From positions 26,982 through 34,336 of the forward strand of contig PMAL01000048.1 in the NCBI GenBank assembly GCA_003152555.1: 7,355 nucleotides of DNA, read 5' to 3'. The stretch's first letter is position 1. Each line of letters begins with the position of its first letter. Positions 1-5,159 of the stretch are shown here, piece by piece. A model generated the notes under the pieces. The model had not been told where the DNA came from. It did not search any database and saw nothing but the letters and a program-made list of their open reading frames with translations. The stretch comes from Acidimicrobiaceae bacterium. Lineage in GTDB: Bacteria > Actinomycetota > Acidimicrobiia > Acidimicrobiales > RAAP-2. Made by a program: the position numbers and the translations under genes.

Positions 1-209
1 ATCAGGCGAAGTTCGCGCAGCACGTCACGACCATCTTCGGAACCGAGGACGATGTCGAGCAGGACCAGGTCAGGACTTAACGACGACGTCGCCGTGAGCG
101 CACCGGCGAGGTCCGACGCGACCATCACTTGGTAGCCTTCGCCGGAGAGGAACTGCTCTAGGAGTTTGATGATGTCCTGATCATCTTCAACAATAAGAAT
201 CCTGGTCAA
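1..209 (-). CDS. Response regulator, receiver domain (partial, C-terminus outside window)
   Basis: The reverse strand encodes the first 69 residues of a CheY-like receiver domain, and the rest lies beyond the left edge. From the TTG start, residues 3-10 form the first strand and acidic pocket (RILIVEDD, with D9 and D10). Residues 47-52 read DLVLLD, so D52 is the predicted phosphoacceptor. It is followed by IVLGSEDG, in the usual position of the loop after the phosphorylated aspartate. The output domain is not visible, so the target (DNA, enzyme or none) cannot be named. I chose TTG at 209-207 because a purine-rich TGGAG lies five bases upstream. An in-frame GTG at 224-222 is the alternative and would add five residues. 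The gene is transcribed away from cysK, and no histidine kinase is visible. The receiver assignment is secure; the start is less so. Confidence 0.85.
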   Translation of the reverse strand, partial: MTRILIVEDDQDIIKLLEQFLSGEGYQVMVASDLAGALTATSSLSPDLVLLDIVLGSEDGRDVLRELRL

Positions 210-215
210 CGCGCT

Positions 216-234
216 CCACCCCACTTTTGGGTGG
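216..234 (-). other. Inverted repeat over the ribosome binding site of the left response regulator
   Basis: CCACCC (216-221) and GGGTGG (229-234) are perfect complements separated by seven bases. In the minus-strand transcript this would be a six-base-pair GC-rich hairpin overlapping the GGTGG part of the proposed Shine-Dalgarno and the alternative GTG start. It could limit translation initiation. That role is inferred from position only. Confidence 0.35.
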
Positions 235-339
235 CGTGTGACGTCGGCTCAGATTGCACCCGTCCGCTTGGAATGTAAAAACCTGAGCATTCTCGTGCTC
301 TACAGACTCTGTACAAACGCACGAAAGACATTCTATGGA

Positions 340-369
340 TGATCACCTCGTCCTCAAGGTGCCTGATCA
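340..369. repeat. Paired TGATCA palindromes flanking an inner inverted repeat
   Basis: TGATCA occurs at 340-345 and again at 364-369, 24 bases apart start to start. Between them CACCT (344-348) is complementary to AGGTG (357-361). Together they can fold as a bulged hairpin or act as two helically phased palindromic sites. No regulator is recognised. Confidence 0.3.
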
Positions 370-489
370 AGAAACTTTGAGAATCTCGCAACGCAGACAT
401 GCGAACTCGGCGATGAGTCGCTCTTCTCTCTTCAAGTGACCACACGTAGCGCCGATTTCGGACGGCGCGAGACTTCAATTCACGTTTCC

Positions 490-514
490 CGGGCGTTGCC
501 CGACTGCTGCAGTC
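490..514. repeat. Two adjacent short hairpins upstream of cysK
   Basis: CGGGC (490-494) pairs with GCCCG (498-502) across a GTT loop. GACTGC (502-507) pairs with GCAGTC (509-514) across a single T, so it reads better as a protein-binding palindrome than as a hairpin. The two share base 502. No T-tract follows on the plus strand, so this is not a standard intrinsic terminator. Confidence 0.35.
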
Positions 515-631
515 AGTCTCGTCATGGGACGGGTGGACAACCAAACGTTCCCTGTCAGCGCTTTCGTGCCCCCGTCGCTCGCCGTCAGAGCTTAAATCCC
601 GACTGGTTCTATCGTGAATAGTGGATTAGCA

Positions 632-637
632 TATAAA
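632..637 (+). promoter_or_regulatory. Possible -10 element for cysK-cysE
   Basis: TATAAA lies about 32 bases before the cysK start in an AT-rich patch (roughly 618-656) that stands out from its surroundings. A transcript starting about seven bases downstream would have a leader of about 25 bases that includes the ribosome binding site at 656-661. No good -35 hexamer is found 16-18 bases upstream, so a transcription activator or another sigma factor may be involved. This is a weak call. Confidence 0.35.
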
Positions 638-655
638 CACTGGCAAATCGTGAAA

Positions 656-661
656 AGAAGG
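656..661 (+). promoter_or_regulatory. Ribosome binding site that decides the cysK start
   Basis: AGAAGG sits eight bases before ATG at 670 and directly abuts an in-frame GTG at 661. The spacing supports the ATG as the real start and excludes the GTG, which would have no room for the ribosome binding site. Confidence 0.7.
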
Positions 662-669
662 TGTCTAAT

Positions 670-1605
670 ATGACCAAAATCGCCGACGACATCACTCAAC
701 TCGTAGGGGGCACACCACTCGTACGCATCAATCGATTGAACCATGATTCGGGCGCCGAGATTCTGGCGAAGCTCGAATATTTCAATCCGGCCCATAGCGT
801 CAAGGACCGGATTGGACTGGCCATGATCGACGCCGCCGAAAGGGACGGGCTCATTGGCCCAGACACCATCATCCTCGAGCCCACGAGCGGCAACACCGGC
901 ATCGCGCTCGCGATGGTGGCCGCCGCTCGCGGTTATCGCTGCGCTTTTACGATGCCCGAAACCATGAGCAAAGAGCGCCGTGCTCTACTGCGCGCCTACG
1001 GCGCCGAGCTGATTCTTACGCCGGGGCCTGACGGCATGGGCGGCGCGATCGCCAAAGCCGAAGAGTTGGCCGCCAGCGATTCGCGCTACTTCATCCCCCA
1101 ACAATTCAATAACCCAGCCAATCCCGCGATTCACCGAGTGACCACCGCCGAGGAAATCTGGAATGACACGCAGGGCCAGGTCGACATTTTCGTCGCTGGC
1201 GTGGGCACCGGCGGCACAATCACTGGCGTTGGGGAAATCCTCAAGCAACGCAAGCCCGAGGTTCAGATAATTGCCGTGGAACCGGCCGCGTCACCGGTGC
1301 TCTCGGGCGGAGCCAAGGGACCGCACCCGATCCAGGGCATCGGCGCGGGATTTGTACCCGCCGTGCTCGATACCAACGTGATCGACGAAATCATCACCGT
1401 GGCCAACGACGACGCCTTTAACACCGCCCATCGCGCCGCGCGCGAGGAGGGGCTCTTGGTGGGGATTTCCGCCGGTGCGGCATTGTGGGTAGCGCTGCAG
1501 GTTGCCGCTCGACCCCAAAACTCGGGCAAGCAGATTGTGGTCATCATTCCTGACTTCGGCGAGCGTTACCTCTCCACACCGCTCTTCGACGGACTCACCG
1601 ACTAG
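670..1605 (+). CDS. cysK: Cysteine synthase A (O-acetylserine sulfhydrylase)
   Basis: A PLP-dependent fold-type II enzyme that converts O-acetylserine and sulfide to cysteine and acetate in the cytoplasm, the last step of sulfur assimilation. The 311-residue product has the normal family length. Seen directly: the PLP Schiff-base lysine K45 in HSVKDR, the substrate-carboxylate loop TSGNTG (72-77), the phosphate-binding GTGGT (179-183), QGIGAGF (222-228) in the region that meets the CysE tail in known complexes, and GISAGA (265-270), whose S267 should contact the pyridine nitrogen. No heme or CBS regulatory domain is present, which argues against cystathionine beta-synthase. The second residue of the TSG motif agrees with sulfide-using CysK, but a CysM-like variant using thiosulfate or O-phosphoserine cannot be fully excluded. 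ATG at 670 is chosen over GTG at 661 by ribosome binding site spacing. The stop codon directly abuts cysE. The protein contains only one cysteine (C91). Confidence 0.95.
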   Translation: MTKIADDITQLVGGTPLVRINRLNHDSGAEILAKLEYFNPAHSVKDRIGLAMIDAAERDGLIGPDTIILEPTSGNTGIALAMVAAARGYRCAFTMPETMSKERRALLRAYGAELILTPGPDGMGGAIAKAEELAASDSRYFIPQQFNNPANPAIHRVTTAEEIWNDTQGQVDIFVAGVGTGGTITGVGEILKQRKPEVQIIAVEPAASPVLSGGAKGPHPIQGIGAGFVPAVLDTNVIDEIITVANDDAFNTAHRAAREEGLLVGISAGAALWVALQVAARPQNSGKQIVVIIPDFGERYLSTPLFDGLTD

Positions 1606-2307
1606 GTGCCCAGCGCCCTGCGTCAAGACCTCCACGCGGCGCGATCTCGCGACCCCGCGGCACGTACGGTGCTCGAGGTCGCCCTCACCTATCCGGGAGT
1701 CCACGCACTCTGGGCGTACCGCGCCACGCACTGGCTATGGACCCACCACTTTAAGTTGGCGGCGAGATGGGGGTCGTCGATCGCCCGACTGTTCACGGGG
1801 GTTGAGATCCACCCCGGCGCGACCCTCGGAGTTGGCATTTTCATCGACCACGCCATGGGTGTCGTCATTGGCGAAACGGCCGACGTGGGAAACGACGTCA
1901 CCATTTATCAAGGCGTCACGCTCGGCGGTACCAGCCTCGAGCGCGGCAAGCGGCACCCCACGATTGGCAACCGCGTCACCATTGGTGCCGGCGCCAAGAT
2001 ATTGGGCCCGATCACCGTCGGCGAAGGCAGTCGCATTGGCGCCAATGCCGTCGTCGTGGGTTCGGTGCCGCCCGACTCGGTAGTCGTCGGAATCCCGGGT
2101 CGAATCATTTCGAGGACAAAACCGCGCCCGGACACAACACACCAAGACATTGACGATGTGCTCATGCCCGATCTCGTTGGTCTCAGCTTGCAGTCGTTAG
2201 CCAACCGGGTCGACGGTCTCGAAACGCTCGCCGGCACGCAGCGCGAAGAGCGGCACGTGCGACCCCCGGAGTCGGGAATCTGGTCGGGAGAAGACTTTTC
2301 CATCTAG
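1606..2307 (+). CDS. cysE: Serine O-acetyltransferase
   Basis: Transfers acetyl from acetyl-CoA to serine, giving O-acetylserine for CysK; this step is usually feedback-inhibited by cysteine. The 233 residues include an N-terminal helical segment (about 1-60) and a left-handed beta-helix of hexapeptide repeats (about 66-165). Catalytic H82 lies in IDHAMG. Fifteen residues earlier, where E. coli has the catalytic aspartate (VDIHP), there is E67 (VEIHP), the form also found in Gram-positive CysE. GKRHP at about 113-117 belongs to the substrate and CoA region. The C-terminal tail is predicted helical and ends GEDFSI; a terminal isoleucine is the residue that inserts into the CysK active site in known cysteine synthase complexes. 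The GTG start follows the cysK TAG with no gap and lacks a clear ribosome binding site, so translation is probably coupled. The N-terminal residues match the family, which supports this start. The protein has no cysteine at all. Confidence 0.95.
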   Translation: MPSALRQDLHAARSRDPAARTVLEVALTYPGVHALWAYRATHWLWTHHFKLAARWGSSIARLFTGVEIHPGATLGVGIFIDHAMGVVIGETADVGNDVTIYQGVTLGGTSLERGKRHPTIGNRVTIGAGAKILGPITVGEGSRIGANAVVVGSVPPDSVVVGIPGRIISRTKPRPDTTHQDIDDVLMPDLVGLSLQSLANRVDGLETLAGTQREERHVRPPESGIWSGEDFSI

Positions 2308-2403
2308 ATCAACGGGTGTGCATTGGTCAGTCAGCGCGTAAAGAAAGTCAAGAAATTTCTCCATTGCACTACGTACTGAGATAGTTTTGAAATCCAGCTT
2401 CTC
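2308..2403. other. Short spacer after cysE with an AT-rich palindrome
   Basis: This stretch is clearly more AT-rich than the flanking genes. It contains the perfect ten-base palindrome AGAAATTTCT at 2351-2360. No stem followed by a T-tract was found, so I do not call a terminator for cysE. The palindrome sits about 45 bases upstream of the next -10 element and could be an operator, but no regulator is identified. Confidence 0.3.
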
Positions 2404-2409
2404 TACACT
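2404..2409 (+). promoter_or_regulatory. -10 element for a probably leaderless transcript
   Basis: TACACT (TANNNT pattern) ends six bases before the ATG at 2416. In actinobacteria this spacing places the transcription start on or next to the A of the start codon. No Shine-Dalgarno precedes the ATG, which fits leaderless translation. No convincing -35 is seen. Confidence 0.55.
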
Positions 2410-2415
2410 TGAGCA

Positions 2416-2826
2416 ATGCGCAAACTGATTCCTTACTTAATATTGGGTGCCCTGACGGTGCTCGCCGGTGGCGCGGCACTGCTGTCATGGCACCAATCAG
2501 ACGAACCGGTGGGACTGTCAATGTATGACTGCAATAACCAAGGGCTCGTGGCGCCCAGCAACTTCGTGCTCACCTGCGCCGACGCAAATACGCTGCTCAA
2601 GAACCTGCACTGGACGGATTGGAACAAATCAACCGCCTACGCCACGGGTATCGCCTCGTGGAATGACTGCACCCCAGACTGCGTGAGCGGCACGTGGCAC
2701 TCTGCGCCCATCACCGTCTACGCCTATCGAGTTCGTGACGGCCACTACACCCGGATGAATAGTCATCACAGCTCAGTCTTTAGTGAAGGGCCATTCGACG
2801 CGTCCATCTATCCGCCAACAAATTAA
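2416..2826 (+). CDS. Small exported or membrane-anchored four-cysteine protein
   Basis: The product is 136 residues. Residues 1-4 carry positive charges and 5-24 form a hydrophobic segment (signal anchor or signal peptide; I see no lipobox and no strong AxA cleavage site). The extracytoplasmic part has four cysteines, C39, C54, C85 and C89, enough for two disulfides. Conserved-looking stretches are VAPSNFVLTCADAN (45-58), LHWTDW (64-69) and NDCTPDC (83-89). From memory these match a family of uncharacterised actinobacterial exported proteins; I know no assigned function. The C-terminal 40 residues are polar, with a His/Ser-rich stretch (NSHHSS). The start has no ribosome binding site but has a well-placed -10 element. 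It lies in the same direction as the repeat protein that follows 174 bases later. Whether the two act together is unknown. Confidence 0.75.
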   Translation: MRKLIPYLILGALTVLAGGAALLSWHQSDEPVGLSMYDCNNQGLVAPSNFVLTCADANTLLKNLHWTDWNKSTAYATGIASWNDCTPDCVSGTWHSAPITVYAYRVRDGHYTRMNSHHSSVFSEGPFDASIYPPTN

Positions 2827-2838
2827 GAATGTTCTTAA
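2823..2838. repeat. Palindrome overlapping the stop codon of the small exported protein gene
   Basis: TTAAGAA (2823-2829) and TTCTTAA (2832-2838) are perfect complements separated by TG. The TAA stop at 2824-2826 lies inside the left arm. The two-base gap is too short for a stable RNA loop unless inner pairs open, and no T-tract follows, so a protein-binding operator is at least as likely as a terminator. It lies about 50 bases upstream of the -10 element assigned to the next gene. Confidence 0.45.
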
Positions 2839-2887
2839 GACTCGCGCGCGTGGGCGTAGCGACACCAACACCACGGCAGACCTTACT

Positions 2888-2893
2888 TATACT
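2888..2893 (+). promoter_or_regulatory. Possible -10 element for the secreted repeat protein
   Basis: TATACT closely matches the consensus -10. No recognisable -35 lies 16-18 bases upstream. If used, it gives a 5' leader of about 100 bases before the ATG at 3001. I see no known riboswitch in that leader. Confidence 0.4.
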
Positions 2894-2990
2894 GAAGTTG
2901 GCGAGCAGTCTCGTTTAGCCCGGCGTTTTTGGGATCCACATCCCGTCATCACTACGCGTGAAGCGTTCAGCAACGGAAGTTCTAGATAGC

Positions 2991-2994
2991 GGAG
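2991..2994 (+). promoter_or_regulatory. Ribosome binding site of the secreted repeat protein
   Basis: GGAG stands six bases before the ATG at 3001, the ideal distance. It confirms the start that gives a complete signal peptide, in contrast to the leaderless-looking gene just upstream. Confidence 0.7.
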
Positions 2995-3000
2995 TCAGTA

Positions 3001-4449
3001 ATGAAATTCCTACGCACAGCCCTCGTGATTGCCGCCAGCGCGTCGGCGGCAATCGTGCCAGCGCTGGCGGGTGCCGCCCCCGCGTGGCCGGCGTCGAGAA
3101 TTGTGCTGTTACCCGCTGGGGCGAAGGGGGTGCCCGACGGCTACCTGCCCGCCCTCGCGTGCGCGTCCGTGGGCAACTGTGTTGCGGGCGGGGGCTACAC
3201 CAACGCTGCGGGAAACAACGAGGGCCTACTTCTTAGTCAAGTCAACGGCGCGTGGAGGAGTCCGGTGACGATCACGCCGCCAACTAACGCGGCGGCGATC
3301 GCCGGGATCAACGTCTTCGCCGACGCCTGCGGGGCGTCCGGATATTGCAGCGCGGTGGGTACCTATTACGACAAGTCCAATAATTCGCAGGCCTTCATCG
3401 ACAGTGAAGCTGGTGGCGTGTGGCGCGGCGCAGTGGCCGTGGCGCTGCCCGCCAACGCCGTCGTCAGTGATCAGAACGCCCAACTTCACTCGGTTGCCTG
3501 CCCGTCGGCCGGCAACTGCAGCGCGGTGGGTACCTACAGCGCCAAGGCGTCGCCCCTGGCCGCGACCGAGGGCCTGGTGGTCAACGAAGTGGCGGGAGTG
3601 TGGCAGCGAGGCAGCGAAGTGCGACTGCCACCCGGCACCAACGTCAATCCGTTTGTCCTGCTCAATCAAGTGGCGTGCGCCTCGGCCGGTAATTGCAGCG
3701 CGGTTGGCTCCTACATTGACAGCAACGGTGCCACGCACGGTCTGTTCGTCAGCGAGTTCGCCACCCGCTGGTTAGCCGGACTCTCGCTAGCATTACCCGC
3801 CAATGCCAGCTCCTTTCCCGATGCGTCACTGAGTTCCGTTGCCTGCATTTCTGCGGGCAACTGCGACGCCATTGGCGCCTACGACAACGTGCAGGGTGAC
3901 GTCGAGGGACTCACCGTGGTCCAGTCAGCTCGCGCGTGGAAGCGCGCGTCGGCAATGGTGATGCCTTCGAGCGCCGCATCTAACCCACGGGTCTTCTTCT
4001 ACGGATTTAACGGCATCTCGTGCTCGTCGGTGGGCAACTGCAGTGCCGGCGGACAGTACCGCGACAGTACCGGTGACTACCAGGGATTCTTGGTGAACGA
4101 CGTGAACGGCACGTGGCAGGTCGCCGACGAACTGAAACTGCCGGCCAGCGCGCCCCAGGTGGGCAAGAACGGCGGCGTCGTCGCACTCACGTGCCCATCG
4201 AACGGCAACTGCAGTGCCGGGGCGGCGTACCTCGACGCGTCCGGCAGTTACCAAGCCGTCGTGATCAACCGGGTGAACGGCACGTGGTTAACCGGCGTCA
4301 AGGTCACGTTGCCCGCGGGCGCCACCAGCGTCGGCGTCGACGGCGGCGTGTACGGACTCATCTGCAAAGCGGTCAACCAATGCACCGCGACGGGTAGTTA
4401 CCAGCGCAGTGCCACCGTCTACGAAGGATTCACCCTCTCGTCGAACTGA
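3001..4449 (+). CDS. Secreted cysteine-repeat protein, predicted closed eight-bladed beta-propeller
   Basis: The product is 482 residues. Residues 1-25 are a classical signal peptide (basic start, Ala-rich core, AxA sites at 21-25). The rest is eight repeats with the pattern C-x5-C-S-A-x-G-x-Y, then a GL/GF strand, then a tryptophan, then LP. The first cysteines fall at 54, 110, 167, 226, 282, 341, 398 and 455, spaced 56-59 residues. All sixteen cysteines are in this motif, so each repeat probably has one short disulfide. Tryptophans follow the first cysteine by 31 residues (34 in repeat 3). The last repeat stops four residues before its tryptophan is due, while W29 plus LP (37-38) precede the first cysteine at the normal 25-residue distance. 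The N-terminus therefore completes the last repeat, the velcro closure of a propeller. No membrane anchor or sorting signal is seen at the C-terminus. No catalytic motif is recognised; binding or surface roles are guesses. Related repeat proteins occur in actinobacteria, to my recollection without a known function. Confidence 0.8.
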   Translation: MKFLRTALVIAASASAAIVPALAGAAPAWPASRIVLLPAGAKGVPDGYLPALACASVGNCVAGGGYTNAAGNNEGLLLSQVNGAWRSPVTITPPTNAAAIAGINVFADACGASGYCSAVGTYYDKSNNSQAFIDSEAGGVWRGAVAVALPANAVVSDQNAQLHSVACPSAGNCSAVGTYSAKASPLAATEGLVVNEVAGVWQRGSEVRLPPGTNVNPFVLLNQVACASAGNCSAVGSYIDSNGATHGLFVSEFATRWLAGLSLALPANASSFPDASLSSVACISAGNCDAIGAYDNVQGDVEGLTVVQSARAWKRASAMVMPSSAASNPRVFFYGFNGISCSSVGNCSAGGQYRDSTGDYQGFLVNDVNGTWQVADELKLPASAPQVGKNGGVVALTCPSNGNCSAGAAYLDASGSYQAVVINRVNGTWLTGVKVTLPAGATSVGVDGGVYGLICKAVNQCTATGSYQRSATVYEGFTLSSN

Positions 4450-4920
4450 TCGGCGTCGAAACGGGGTTGGGTTGGACGCCAGTTTCGGCACCCGCATGCG
4501 CGCAATGACGCTGCCCGGCGACGCGTGGATGTACGCGGCGATGCTGAGGTCCCCGGCAACCGAAAGGAACATGAAGGCGTCCTCGGGAGAGAATCCCCAC
4601 TCGTCCACCAGCAATTTAGTCGCCTCTTCGCAGGCCTTCTGCAGCGCGTCATCGATGTTGTCAGGCGACGTAGCGTGCGTATAAAGGGCGTCGGCCGTCT
4701 CGGTAATGGGCCAGCCACCGCACTTGTTCTTGATGACCTCGACCTTGATGAGGGCCGTGCCGATCTAGACGCCCGTGCCGCAAATCTCACCGTCGCCCAT
4801 TGAAGCGTGCATGTCACCAATGGCGAGTTGTGCGCCGCTCTGAAATACCGGTAGATGGATCGTCGCCCCAATGCCATTGATGTGCTCGTCACGACTGATC
4901 TTGGCCGTGGTTTGGTTCAT
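4450..4920 (-). pseudogene. Acetamidase/formamidase family remnant with in-frame TAG
   Basis: The reverse strand reads as the C-terminal half of an acetamidase/formamidase (FmdA-type, amide to carboxylate plus ammonia). Recognisable blocks are TIHLPVFQSGAQ, IGDMHASMGDGEICGTGV, WPITETADALYTHATSPD, LLVDEWGFSPEDAFMFLS and PGSVIARMRVPK near the end. Intact members have about 300-400 residues; here only about 156 remain. Codon 52, where I expect glutamate after GTGV, is TAG (4767-4765), a single-base change from GAG. The frame is otherwise open on both sides, so decay appears recent. The ATG at 4920 has a GGGAG (4925-4929) before it, but the family's N-terminal half is absent from the upstream sequence and an in-frame stop lies at 4947-4945. 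After RVPK the frame runs on to 4288, antisense to the repeat protein gene, so the original stop is probably lost too. A 51-residue peptide could still be made. The family call is strong; loss of function is inferred. Confidence 0.85.
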
Positions 4921-5148
4921 GCGACTCCCTTGGTTAACGCTGGACTACAGAGTGAATCAGGTCGTTAATCGGTGCTTGGGACCAGTTCTCAACAAGATTC
5001 ATCCATTTTCTACCTTCCGATTGCCCCGTTTTCACCTTGCGATAACCCGGGTTTCTTACGTTGTCCTTGTGGCACGCGAACGATTTCACACCCTCCTGAG
5101 ACGTCGCCAGCGTGTCACCCTACGAAACTACGCCACCACGAACGGATC
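4921..5148. other. Divergent spacer between the amidase remnant and the response regulator
   Basis: About 230 AT-richer bases hold no convincing gene. No trace of the missing acetamidase N-terminus was found on the minus strand. A perfect ten-base palindrome AACCCGGGTT lies at 5044-5053, about 110 bases before the regulator start, and is a candidate operator. I could not pick a convincing -35/-10 pair for the regulator. Confidence 0.35.
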
Positions 5149-5153
5149 GAGGG
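5149..5153 (+). promoter_or_regulatory. Ribosome binding site that decides the response regulator start
   Basis: GAGGG lies six bases before ATG at 5160. The longer in-frame start at 5112 has no such site and would add a sixteen-residue tail unlike any receiver domain, so 5160 is preferred. Confidence 0.75.
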
Positions 5154-5159
5154 ACCAAC

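Larger units (their letters stand above)
210..655. other. Long divergent intergenic region without a recognisable gene
   Basis: About 450 bases separate the leftward response regulator from cysK. Open frames on either strand here give Arg/Ser-rich translations with no recognisable domain, which is typical of chance frames in GC-rich DNA. I see no tRNA T-loop signature, no U-tract terminator and no riboswitch that I recognise. The region does contain several short inverted repeats: GAGCA/TGCTC at 285-300, two TGATCA sites at 340-345 and 364-369 flanking CACCT/AGGTG, and two adjacent hairpins at 490-514. It should hold the promoters for both flanking genes, and it may hold a small RNA or operator sites. 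Confidence 0.5.

Noticed and set aside
285..300. Attenuator for the left response regulator (hairpin followed by a T-run on the minus strand)
   Set aside because: The stem is only five base pairs and the T-run is short and three bases away, too weak to call a terminator.
206..544. Minus-strand open frame of 112 codons in the left intergenic region
   Set aside because: It is Arg/Ser-rich with no recognisable domain, overlaps the inverted repeats, and its end runs over the start of the response regulator. I treat it as a chance frame.
436..621. Plus-strand open frame of 61 codons before cysK
   Set aside because: No ribosome binding site was seen, and its basic, low-complexity translation has no family resemblance.
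661..669. GTG start for cysK nine bases before the ATG
   Set aside because: The AGAAGG ribosome binding site directly abuts the GTG, leaving no spacing, whereas it is eight bases from the ATG.
2308..2403. Intrinsic terminator after cysE
   Set aside because: The AGAAATTTCT palindrome is AT-rich, has no loop and no following T-tract.
3001..4449. CRISPR-like or satellite repeat array
   Set aside because: The periodicity is at the protein level (about 57 residues) within one intact open frame with a signal peptide. There are no spacer/repeat units in the DNA.
5020..5115. PHO-box-like TTCACC/TCACCC elements before the RegX3-like gene
   Set aside because: The resemblances are loose and irregularly spaced, not the 11-base direct repeats expected for this regulator class.
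5112..5159. Upstream start of the response regulator
   Set aside because: No ribosome binding site is present, and the extra residues are absent from the family. The ATG at 5160 has GAGGG at ideal distance.
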